Origin: an uncultured Clostridia bacterium
GTDB taxonomy: Bacteria > Bacillota > Clostridia > Oscillospirales > Ruminococcaceae
Direction: 5' to 3'
DNA length: 13,239 bases
NCBI GenBank assembly: GCA_937901465.1
Contig: CALGTU010000045.1
Coordinates: 1 to 13,239, forward strand
The notes beneath the pieces were generated by a model that was given only the letters and a program-made list of their open reading frames with translations, searched no databases and was not told the DNA's origin. Shown here piece by piece: positions 1 through 5,360 of the stretch (position 1 is the stretch's first letter; the number at the start of each line of letters is the position of its first letter). The position numbers and the translations under genes were made by a program.

Positions 1-170
1 TTGCTACATCCCAGGAAAATGTAACCGCTGCTTACTCCCGTATCATGGATACCGATATGGCGGAAGAAATGACAGATTACACGAATTTGCAGGTTGTTAC
101 ACAGGCGGCAACATCCATTTTGGCACAGGCAAACGAACGTCCTTCACAGGTACTTCAGTTATTACAGTAG
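1..170 (+). CDS. Flagellin, C-terminal end (partial, 5' end outside window)
   Basis: The reading frame is open from the first base (first complete codon at 3) to the TAG at 168-170 and gives the last 56 residues. The sequence has the composition and order of a flagellin D0 C-terminal helix: a segment like SRIMDTDMAEEMTDYTNLQV, then QAATSILAQAN and the end PSQVLQLLQ. In flagellins this helix pairs with the N-terminal D0 helix to form the filament core, and it is what FliS binds before export. The protein is the extracellular filament subunit. The next gene starts 14 nt after the stop and begins with a FliS-like segment, which fits the usual flagellin-fliS order. The rest of the gene lies upstream, so its length and central domain cannot be judged. 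Confidence 0.93.
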   Translation, partial: ATSQENVTAAYSRIMDTDMAEEMTDYTNLQVVTQAATSILAQANERPSQVLQLLQ

Positions 171-184
171 GAAGGTAAGAGCGC

Positions 185-637
185 ATGACAGCGGAGCAGA
201 AAAAAGAGTTTACCAGAAAAATAACGCAGGCTAACTCTGCGCAGCTAATTGTCATCCTGTATGATATTGCACTTGTCTATGTAAACGACGCAATTTCCTT
301 TATGGAAAAATATCCTGATATAAAGCTTATAACTGTATCTCCTTATAAATCATTCGGTGATGACCGCAAAAATGCTGATTATTGGGAATATCGCAACACA
401 CTTGATAAATCTTCTGAAGTAATATATATTTCAGATGAATACTTTAAGGGGTGTATGAGCAAAAGAAATCTCGCTATGATAAATATGTCGGATCTTCTGA
501 TAGCTGTTGTAAAAGAAGACAGAAGCGGAACTTCACAGACAATAAGATATGCCGCAAAAAAAGGCCTTAAAGCACATATTATCAACATAGGAAACGCATT
601 TGAGGGTATTGAGGAATACACACCTGTTATCATATAA
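185..637 (+). CDS. Chimeric protein: FliS-like N-terminus joined to C-terminal half of a DUF1273/SLOG domain
   Basis: A 150-residue ORF with a ribosome site (AGGAAGG) before ATG 185. Residues 1-36 read like the first helices of a FliS-type flagellin chaperone (TQANSAQLIVILYDIALVYV; FliS has a PGEL-like turn followed by an LMLY helix), as expected just after flagellin. From about residue 38 the protein matches the second half of DUF1273 (SLOG superfamily, YpsA-like): KYPDIKLITVSP, then EVIYISDEYFKGCMSKRN, SDLLIAV and the SGT..T..YA loop at 114-123. The first half of a normal DUF1273 protein, with its GHR motif and first glycine-rich loop, is absent, and so are FliS helices 3-5. I infer a fusion or deletion product that is unlikely to work fully as either parent. 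No frameshift is visible. Function is unknown. A misassembly is the main alternative. Confidence 0.72.
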   Translation: MTAEQKKEFTRKITQANSAQLIVILYDIALVYVNDAISFMEKYPDIKLITVSPYKSFGDDRKNADYWEYRNTLDKSSEVIYISDEYFKGCMSKRNLAMINMSDLLIAVVKEDRSGTSQTIRYAAKKGLKAHIINIGNAFEGIEEYTPVII

Positions 638-721
638 CCTATAAACATCTTTTTAAATTATACGATACAACCCCTTTTTTGTCAACCGAGTAAAAAATTC
701 AAAAAAATTTGTTTTTTCCTA

Positions 722-750
722 TTGACAAAGTTTAAAGTTCTTCCGCTTAT
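722..750 (+). promoter_or_regulatory. Possible sigma-A promoter for the LCP-like gene
   Basis: A perfect -35 box TTGACA (722-727) is followed after 17 nt by GCTTAT (745-750), a poor -10 match. It lies about 135 nt before the start codon at 887. The AT-rich leader between them contains three TTTCAACA-type repeats (755-783) and a perfect 8-bp inverted repeat, CTTAAAAA/TTTTTAAG (820-840). The weak -10 keeps confidence low. Confidence 0.35.
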
Positions 751-886
751 GGACTTTCAACATTTTCAACATAGTTTTCAACAATTATGCATAAACTGTC
801 GTTCATAAATGTATATTTTCTTAAAAACGCCCTTTTTAAGCGTTGGTATTTTTTGTATATACATACTCTCTTATGGAAGTGATTAA

Positions 887-1801
887 ATGTCAAAAAAATA
901 CAACAGCGTAGCTATGGTGTTTTTAAAAACTCTGATTTTTACAACTGTCCTTCTAGGAGGGACAGTTTTTATTTTGTCGTTTTTGCTCGAAAAATCAGAA
1001 GAAAAATATGCAGAAAACATAGTTACTGAAATCAGAAAAACCGAGAAAAATCCCGATAATTCGCTTAATATGACAACTCTTATGATACTCGGCGAAAACG
1101 GTGAAAAATCAGGAACAACATTTATAATAGCAAGGTTTTTATCGGCTGAAGAAAGGATTTATCTTATTCCCATCCCCTCAGATATGGTATGTCAATCAGG
1201 GACAGAAAAACTCACAATCTTTGAATTTTTCAGAAGATACGGCTGTAAAAAGGCATTAAAAGCAATAAGTGAAACTATGAATATTCAGATAGAAAAATAT
1301 GTTTTTCTTGACAACACGGGTTTTGCAACGGCAATTGACTATATAGCGGGAGAAGTTGAATATGATATTTCTTATCCCATAGAATATTATAATGATATGT
1401 TATCTGAATATGTTTTTATTGAAAACGGAAAAAACAGTCTTTCAGGGAATGAGATAAGGCAGTATATTTCTTATCCTTCGTTTTCTGAAAAATTCCGTTC
1501 TGAACAGATGGCCTTTATAATTGCAAAAGCAATAGAAAGCAAAAACGGAGATATTTATGGATTTTCAGAAAATTCAGGTCTTTTAAAGGATTTTATGGAG
1601 CATAATTTTTCTTATGAAGAATTTAAAAGTCGTGCTGAATGCATAAAGGATATAAAGGCAGAAAAAGAGGATTTCACTTCTGTTATACTCCCAAAAGGAA
1701 AATGGGAAGAAGAAAAATTCTATCCATCGGTAGAATTTAAAAATTATCTCGCAGAAAAACTGGATATGAGAAAGCTTGCTGAAATTTCAGACGGCTATTG
1801 A
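887..1801 (+). CDS. Membrane-anchored LytR-CpsA-Psr (LCP)-like protein, degenerate
   Basis: 304 residues; ATG 887 is preceded by GGAAGTG. A short cytosolic N-terminus, one transmembrane helix (about 9-34) and an outside domain give the LCP architecture. Residues 60-215 follow the LCP fold order: TTLMILGENG (where LCP has a LL-GxD strand), IYLIPIPSDM at 91-100 (LCP: the SIPRD motif), FEFFRRYG with an amphipathic helix, IQIEKYVFLDNTGFATAIDYIAGEVEYD (LCP: id-yv-vd--gf---vd-iGGV), and R....RSEQ near 204-207 (LCP: R--RQ). LCP enzymes transfer undecaprenyl-linked polymers to peptidoglycan. Here the PRD arginine is Ser98 and the early GxD aspartate is missing, so catalysis is doubtful. It is a stand-alone gene, and its stop codon overlaps the next promoter. 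Family assignment is by pattern only. Confidence 0.6.
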   Translation: MSKKYNSVAMVFLKTLIFTTVLLGGTVFILSFLLEKSEEKYAENIVTEIRKTEKNPDNSLNMTTLMILGENGEKSGTTFIIARFLSAEERIYLIPIPSDMVCQSGTEKLTIFEFFRRYGCKKALKAISETMNIQIEKYVFLDNTGFATAIDYIAGEVEYDISYPIEYYNDMLSEYVFIENGKNSLSGNEIRQYISYPSFSEKFRSEQMAFIIAKAIESKNGDIYGFSENSGLLKDFMEHNFSYEEFKSRAECIKDIKAEKEDFTSVILPKGKWEEEKFYPSVEFKNYLAEKLDMRKLAEISDGY

Positions 1802-1827
1802 CAATATAAATAACAATATGTTAGAAT
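1798..1827 (+). promoter_or_regulatory. Sigma-A promoter of the mntP riboswitch transcript
   Basis: TTGACA (1798-1803), an 18-nt spacer and TAGAAT (1822-1827) place the transcription start about 8 nt before the riboswitch aptamer. The -35 box includes the TGA stop of the preceding gene, so the two transcription units abut without any gap. Confidence 0.85.
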
Positions 1828-1835
1828 AATTATAT

Positions 1836-1910
1836 CTTAAGGGAGTAGATGGCGCAAAAAAGTTGCGTGGTAAGTCAACATACTGACTTTTTGGTCTGGC
1901 TTATCTTAAA
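1836..1910 (+). promoter_or_regulatory. yybP-ykoY manganese (Mn2+) riboswitch aptamer
   Basis: The block GGGAGTAG (1841-1848) and the downstream block GTCAACATACTGAC (1874-1887) are the two conserved internal-loop segments of the yybP-ykoY family. A P2-type stem GCGCAA/TTGCGT closes one arm, and P1 can form between TTAAG (1837-1841) and CTTAA (1905-1909). This family binds Mn2+ and generally raises expression of the downstream gene. The gene here is mntP, the classical target, so recognition and context agree. An intrinsic terminator begins five bases after P1, so control is probably at transcription termination. Confidence 0.92.
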
Positions 1911-1914
1911 TTTC

Positions 1915-1963
1915 AAGACTTGAGTACGTAGTTTTTCTATGTACCCGAAGTCTTTTTTCTTTT
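1915..1963 (+). terminator. Riboswitch expression-platform terminator 1
   Basis: AAGACTT (1915-1921) pairs with AAGTCTT (1948-1954), and GTACGTAG (1924-1931) pairs with CTATGTAC (1937-1944) around a TTTTT loop, with a small internal loop between the two stems. A T-rich tract (1953-1963) follows. This is a strong Rho-independent terminator directly after the aptamer and before mntP. Mn2+-dependent control of its formation is inferred from the family. Confidence 0.88.
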
Positions 1964-1998
1964 ATCGGGTACAGAAAAGACTGTATCCGATAATTTTT
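1963..1998 (+). terminator. Second terminator-like hairpin overlapping terminator 1
   Basis: TATCGGGTACAG (1963-1974) pairs with CTGTATCCGATA (1981-1992) over 12 bp with one G-U, around the loop AAAAGA, and is followed by TTTTT (1994-1998). The 5' arm is also perfectly complementary over nine bases to TGTACCCGA (1940-1948), part of the 3' arm of terminator 1. The two hairpins are therefore linked by alternative pairing. Confidence 0.65.
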
Positions 1999-2014
1999 GA
2001 AAAGAGGTTTTTAT

Positions 2015-2584
2015 ATGTCATTTTCAGAACTTTTACTAATCGCAATAGGTCTTTCGATGGACGCTTTCGCCGTTGCTGTATGCAAAGGGCTTTCTGTCGG
2101 GAAAACGAAGGTTAAACACTATATAATAACGGGGCTATGGTTTGGTGGATTTCAGGCACTGATGCCGTTTTTAGGGTATTTACTAGGTTCCGCATTTGAA
2201 AAATACATAGTTTCTTTTGACCACTGGATTGCATTTATACTTCTTTCTGTCATAGGAATAAATATGATAAAAGAAAGTTTTTCAAAAGAAGAAAACGAGA
2301 CTGACGCCTCGTTTTCATTTAAAAATATGCTGCTCCTTGCTATCGCTACAAGTATCGACGCACTCGCTGTAGGTGTCACATTCGCCTTACTCCCTGATGT
2401 AAATATCTTTCATGCTATATCGCTTATCGGGATAACTACTTTTATCCTTTCGGCAATAGGCATTAAAATCGGAAGTGTTTTCGGAATGAAATACAAATCT
2501 GCCGCTGAACTAACGGGCGGAATTATTCTTATTCTTATGGGAACAAAAATTCTTCTTGAACATTTAGGGGTTATTTCTTTCTGA
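2015..2584 (+). CDS. mntP: Manganese efflux pump MntP
   Basis: 189 residues from ATG 2015, which has AAAGAGG (2001-2007) seven bases upstream. An upstream in-frame TTG at 1997 lies inside the terminator/ribosome-site region and is not the start. MntP exports Mn2+ across the cytoplasmic membrane. About six hydrophobic helices are visible in two homologous halves, with the paired motifs GLSMDAFAVAVCKG (D16) and ATSIDALAVGVTFA (D115), whose acidic residues are needed for transport in the family, and GLWFGGFQALMPFLG and HWIAFILL as in E. coli MntP. Length matches the family (about 180-190). The gene is a single-gene unit under its own promoter, a Mn2+ riboswitch and terminators, so it should be induced by excess manganese. 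No anomaly is seen in the protein. Confidence 0.96.
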   Translation: MSFSELLLIAIGLSMDAFAVAVCKGLSVGKTKVKHYIITGLWFGGFQALMPFLGYLLGSAFEKYIVSFDHWIAFILLSVIGINMIKESFSKEENETDASFSFKNMLLLAIATSIDALAVGVTFALLPDVNIFHAISLIGITTFILSAIGIKIGSVFGMKYKSAAELTGGIILILMGTKILLEHLGVISF

Positions 2585-2588
2585 TAAC

Positions 2589-2617
2589 TTTACATTTTCT
2601 TTAAAATGTAATATTAT
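2589..2617 (+). promoter_or_regulatory. Promoter of the cyclophilin gene with an overlapping perfect palindrome
   Basis: TTTACA (2589-2594), a 17-nt spacer and TATTAT (2612-2617) make a plausible sigma-A promoter. A perfect 9-bp inverted repeat, TTACATTTT (2590-2598) and AAAATGTAA (2603-2611) with a CTTT loop, covers the -35 box and the whole spacer. It lacks a T-tract, so it is more likely an operator than a terminator for mntP. The cognate regulator is unknown. Confidence 0.5.
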
Positions 2618-2652
2618 ATATATGTATCAAAAAATTTCAAAGGAGATTTGAC

Positions 2653-3126
2653 ATGGTTATTATCGAAATGGCAAACGGCAAAAAAATCAAACTCGAACTC
2701 TATCCCGAAATTGCACCCGAAAGTTGCAAGAACTTTGAAAAGCTCGTTAATATGGGATTCTATAACGGGCTTATTTTCCATAGAGTTATCAAGGGCTTTA
2801 TGATTCAGGGCGGTTGTCCCGAGGGAACAGGAATGGGTGGCCCAGGTTGGACAATCAAAGGCGAATTTGCTTCAAACGGCGTTAAGAATGACCTTAAACA
2901 CGAAAGAGGCGTTCTTTCAATGGCTCGCTCAATGATGCCCAACTCAGCAGGCTCACAGTTCTTTATAATGCATAAAGACGCTCCTCACCTCGACGGCGAC
3001 TATGCTGCCTTCGGCAAGGTTGTTGAAGGAATGGATGTTGTTGATGAAATCGCAGAAACAAGAACTTCATTCGGCGACAGACCCGTTGAAGACCAGATAA
3101 TGAAAAAGGTCTACATAGAGGCTTAA
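2653..3126 (+). CDS. Peptidyl-prolyl cis-trans isomerase, cyclophilin type (cytosolic)
   Basis: 157 residues; AAAGGAG lies a few bases before ATG 2653. It catalyses cis-trans isomerisation of X-Pro bonds as a folding helper. The whole protein is one cyclophilin domain: APESCKNFEKLV, GLIFHRVIKGFMIQGG with catalytic Arg44, GSQFFI (101-105), HLDGDYAAFGKVVEGMDVVD near the C-terminus. It has no signal peptide or lipobox, so it should act in the cytoplasm, unlike the lipoprotein relative at 11803-12537. All core active-site positions I can check are present, and the length is typical for a short bacterial cyclophilin. It has its own promoter-like sequence and is convergent with mazF, the two stops being 13 nt apart with no obvious terminator between. 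Confidence 0.97.
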   Translation: MVIIEMANGKKIKLELYPEIAPESCKNFEKLVNMGFYNGLIFHRVIKGFMIQGGCPEGTGMGGPGWTIKGEFASNGVKNDLKHERGVLSMARSMMPNSAGSQFFIMHKDAPHLDGDYAAFGKVVEGMDVVDEIAETRTSFGDRPVEDQIMKKVYIEA

Positions 3127-3139
3127 AGCAATAATCATA

Positions 3140-3505
3140 CTATGTAAGCAGATTACTGCTGTCATGAAGTCCGAAACTTATCGATAAAGCGTCGTTTACC
3201 TTTTGCATTGAGGCGTTATCAAGTTCGCCCATTCTTTCACGAAGACGACGCTTATCTATCGTTCTTATCTGTTCCAAAAGCACGACACTGTCCTTCGCAA
3301 GACCGCAGGTTACTGCTGAAAGGTCTATATGCGTGGGCAGTTTTGCTTTTTCATGACGGCTTGTTATTGCCGCCGCGATAACTGTAGGGCTATGACGGTT
3401 TCCTACATCGTTCTGGACTATGAGAACAGGTCTTATGCCGCCTTGTTCCGAACCTACAACGGGACTTAAATCGGCATAATAGATTTCTCCCCTTTTAATT
3501 GACAT
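3140..3505 (-). CDS. mazF: MazF/EndoA family endoribonuclease toxin, without an adjacent antitoxin gene
   Basis: 121 residues; AGGAG (complement of 3515-3520) precedes the ATG at 3505. The sequence is close to Bacillus subtilis EndoA throughout: KRGEIYYADLSPVVGSEQGG, RPVLIVQND, AAITS, KLPTHIDL, DSVVLLEQIRTIDKRRL. MazF cleaves single-stranded RNA at short specific sites. The expected catalytic residues Arg25 and Thr48 are present. In B. subtilis a MazE-like antitoxin is encoded directly upstream. Here the 158 nt upstream hold no minus-strand ORF and the next gene is divergent, so the toxin is an orphan in this window. The antitoxin may be elsewhere or replaced. The upstream DNA carries a TGATGAT repeat/inverted-repeat cluster that could be its regulatory site. 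Confidence 0.95.
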   Translation of the reverse strand: MSIKRGEIYYADLSPVVGSEQGGIRPVLIVQNDVGNRHSPTVIAAAITSRHEKAKLPTHIDLSAVTCGLAKDSVVLLEQIRTIDKRRLRERMGELDNASMQKVNDALSISFGLHDSSNLLT

Positions 3506-3531
3506 AACTTAATACTCCTGATAAAAATACT

Positions 3532-3582
3532 TGATGATCATCTGATGATATTATTGCCATAATTTTTATGGAATAATCATCA
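3532..3582. repeat. TGATGAT direct and inverted repeat cluster between mazF and the amidohydrolase gene
   Basis: TGATGAT occurs at 3532-3538 and 3543-3549 (11 bp apart, one helical turn) and inverted as ATCATCA at 3576-3582. From 3543 to 3582 the strand can fold as TGATGAT..TATT.CCATA paired with TATGGAATAATCATCA around an AT-rich loop with small bulges. It lacks a T-tract and lies between divergent genes, so an operator or leader hairpin is more likely than a terminator. Confidence 0.5.
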
Positions 3583-3663
3583 AAGAAAATCAGGGGACAT
3601 ATTTTCTTAATTACAGTTTATGCAAGGGGCAGAAAACAGTTACTTTTTTGGAGATGTTTAAAA

Positions 3664-4461
3664 ATGGTTATAGATTTTCATACGCACGCTTTCAATGACA
3701 AAATTGCTGAAAAAGCAATAGCAAAGCTTGAAGTTGTTTCAAATCAGAAAGCATATTCAAACGGAAAAATCGATGCTATCGATGAAATAACAAAATCGGG
3801 CGTTATCGACAAGGCGGTTCTTCTGCCTGTTGCGACAAAACCGACTCAACAGACAATAATCAACGACTGGGCAAAAGAAATGGGTGATAAATACGAAAAC
3901 ATAATTCCTTTCGGAAGTGTTCATCCTTTCTCGGAAGATGTTTTTGAAGAACTCCGGAGAATAAAGGAAATGGGACTTTACGGAGTAAAGCTTCACCCCG
4001 ATTATCAGGAATTTTTCATAGACGATGAAAAGGTTTTTCCCGTTTATGAAAAATGTGCTGAGCTTTCTCTTCCCGTTATATTCCATGCAGGTTGGGATCC
4101 TTTATCACCAGATCTTGTTCACGCTCCGCCAAAGGCATCGAGAAAGGCACACGACGCTATTCCTCAGATGACAATGATACTTGCTCATATGGGTGGAATG
4201 AAGCACTGGGAAGAAGTTTTAGAACATATCGCAGGGGTTGATAACATCTATCTTGATACTGCATATACGGTAAACTTTATGCCGACAGACCTTTTCAGAG
4301 AGATAGTTTTAAAACATGGTTCTGATAAAATTCTTTTCGGAAGTGATTTTCCATGGCATAAGAGCAGTATGGAAAAAGAATTTATTGAAAGTCTTGATTT
4401 TTCTGATGAAGACAAGAAAAAAATCCTTGGCGAAAACGCAAGGAAACTTCTGAAATTATAA
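3664..4461 (+). CDS. TIM-barrel metal-dependent amidohydrolase (COG2159-type)
   Basis: 265 residues; GGAGATG lies 10 nt before ATG 3664. The metal-site motifs of the family appear in order: HTH at 6-8 on strand 1, Lys109/His111 in YGVKLHP, His141 in VIFHAGWDP, His175 in ILAHMGG, and Asp228 in ILFGSDFPW. Members of this group are zinc-type hydrolases or decarboxylases acting on small molecules (the ACMSD/amidohydrolase_2 group). The substrate cannot be read from the sequence. No signal peptide is present, so it is cytoplasmic. It is a single gene followed directly by the rnpB promoter, with no metabolic partners beside it to suggest a pathway. Length and motifs look intact. Confidence 0.88.
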   Translation: MVIDFHTHAFNDKIAEKAIAKLEVVSNQKAYSNGKIDAIDEITKSGVIDKAVLLPVATKPTQQTIINDWAKEMGDKYENIIPFGSVHPFSEDVFEELRRIKEMGLYGVKLHPDYQEFFIDDEKVFPVYEKCAELSLPVIFHAGWDPLSPDLVHAPPKASRKAHDAIPQMTMILAHMGGMKHWEEVLEHIAGVDNIYLDTAYTVNFMPTDLFREIVLKHGSDKILFGSDFPWHKSSMEKEFIESLDFSDEDKKKILGENARKLLKL

Positions 4462-4467
4462 TAAAAC

Positions 4468-4496
4468 TTGCAAATTTAAAAATGTTGTTGTATAAT
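4468..4496 (+). promoter_or_regulatory. Promoter of rnpB
   Basis: TTGCAA (4468-4473), a 17-nt spacer and a perfect TATAAT (4491-4496) place the start near 4503-4505, exactly where the 5' arm of the RNase P RNA P1 helix begins. Confidence 0.85.
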
Positions 4497-4504
4497 ACAT
4501 TTTG

Positions 4505-4826
4505 TGAGTAGACTATGCGATAGAGTGGCTTTTTATCAGGGCCATTAGGAAAGTCCGGGCATCACAGAGCAGGATAGCAGATTACTACTGCCGAGGGCGA
4601 CCTCAGGGAAAGTGCAACAGAAATATACCGCCTGATTTTTCAGGTAAGGATGGAAAGGCGAGGTAAGAGCTCACCGTGATACGTGAGAGCGTATTGACGT
4701 GTAAACCCTATCCGATGCAACGCCGGTTGGTATAATATGTCTTAACGTCTGCTCGGCGGGCATATTACAAAGGCGGCTTAGATAGATTATCGCACACGAC
4801 AGAACTCGGCTTACCGGTCTGCTCAT
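4505..4826 (+). ncRNA. rnpB: RNase P RNA (bacterial, probably class A)
   Basis: This is the catalytic RNA that removes 5' leaders from pre-tRNAs. The universally conserved blocks are present and in order: GGAAAGTCCGGGC (4548-4560), GCAACAGAAATATACCGCC (from 4614), AAGG..GGAAAGGCGAGGTAAGAGCTCACC (about 4645-4675), GTAAACCC..CCGATGCAA, and ACAGAACTCGGCTTAC (4799-4814). The ends pair to form P1: TGAGTAGAC (4505-4513) with GTCTGCTCA (4817-4825). The block order resembles the ancestral A-type of most Clostridia more than the Bacillus B-type, but I did not fold it fully. A matched promoter lies before it and a terminator after. Confidence 0.96.
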
Positions 4827-4832
4827 ACCAAC

Positions 4833-4873
4833 AAAAAACGCTTGAGGCGATTTGTCTCAAGCGTTATTTTTTT
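4833..4873. terminator. Bidirectional intrinsic terminator between rnpB and the convergent membrane-protein gene
   Basis: A perfect 10-bp stem AACGCTTGAG (4837-4846)/CTCAAGCGTT (4856-4865) is flanked by a T7 run on the plus strand (4867-4873) and by A6 at its other end (T6 when read on the minus strand). It can therefore stop both rnpB and the minus-strand gene. The plus-strand T-run overlaps the stop codon of that gene. Confidence 0.93.
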
Positions 4874-5237
4874 ACTTCTTTTTTGTGATAAAGGGAATTT
4901 CTTTCTTATTATAATACATAACCGCAATAACGATAGCGATAACTGAGTTAATAGCAGCAAATGCGAGCGCTACTGAATTAAGAGCAATACCTGATTTTGA
5001 TTTTTCTCTTTTCTTTCCACCTGCTGAAAGAGCCATACCTGTTGCTGAAAGTGCGTAGGTTATAACGGGGAAAACGGGAGCAAAGATAATCCCTAAAACA
5101 CCGAGAACAGAGCCAGCGTTTGACTTTGTTTTTATAGGCTCTGCCTTTTTGATTTTATCAACAATCTTGTCGGCAAATTTTTCGACAAAATCCTTTACTG
5201 TTCCGAGGATTGAGACAATTTCCAGAAGTTTTTTCAT
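4872..5237 (-). CDS. Small two-helix membrane protein of unknown function
   Basis: 121 residues; AAAGGAG precedes the ATG at 5237. The N-terminal 35 residues are a charged amphipathic segment (KDFVEKFADKIVDKIKK). Two hydrophobic helices follow, about residues 43-70 (glycine- and alanine-rich) and 84-108, separated by a strongly basic loop (GGKKREKSK), with a Lys-rich tail ITKKK. This layout resembles small DUF4190-like membrane proteins, but I do not recognise a named family. By the positive-inside rule the loop is probably cytosolic. It has its own promoter (TTGACT, 17 nt, TAAAAT) and is a single-gene unit ending at the shared terminator. No function is proposed. Confidence 0.8.
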   Translation of the reverse strand: MKKLLEIVSILGTVKDFVEKFADKIVDKIKKAEPIKTKSNAGSVLGVLGIIFAPVFPVITYALSATGMALSAGGKKREKSKSGIALNSVALAFAAINSVIAIVIAVMYYNKKEIPFITKKK

Positions 5238-5267
5238 AAAATCTCTCCTTTGATAAGTTATACATAT

Positions 5268-5296
5268 ATTTTATCCTAAAATCTTATTCAAGTCAA
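5268..5296 (-). promoter_or_regulatory. Sigma-A promoter of the small membrane-protein gene
   Basis: On the minus strand, TTGACT (complement of 5291-5296), a 17-nt spacer and TAAAAT (complement of 5268-5273) lie about 30 nt before the start codon at 5237. Confidence 0.75.
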
Positions 5297-5360
5297 TAAA
5301 TTTGAAACATTTTTTCAGAAGTACAAGCATAGACTTTATTGAAAAGAGGTGTTTTGTATT

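Noticed and set aside
755..783. TTTTCAACA repeats as DnaA boxes or an origin
   Set aside because: They differ from TTATNCACA at several positions, and no dnaA, dnaN or other origin genes are nearby.
787..882. 31-codon ORF (ATG to TGA) just before the LCP-like gene
   Set aside because: It has no ribosome site, overlaps the AT hairpin, and its product is unremarkable; it is probably chance in AT-rich DNA.
1997..2014. Upstream TTG start for mntP adding six residues
   Set aside because: It lies within the terminator T-run and ribosome site; ATG 2015 has correct spacing and gives the normal MntP N-terminus.
3148..3161. AGCAG-ATTA-CTGCT hairpin as a terminator between the cyclophilin and mazF genes
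   Set aside because: The stem is only 5 bp, lacks a T-run, and lies within the mazF coding sequence.
5328..5335. CATAGACT as a sporulation sigma-E -10 box for the SleC-like operon
   Set aside because: Only a partial match, and no convincing -35 at the right distance, so not listed as a promoter although sporulation control is likely.
5349..5360. GTG start for the SleC-like pro-domain gene
   Set aside because: The GTG overlaps the only good ribosome site (AAGAGG); TTG 5361 is better placed.
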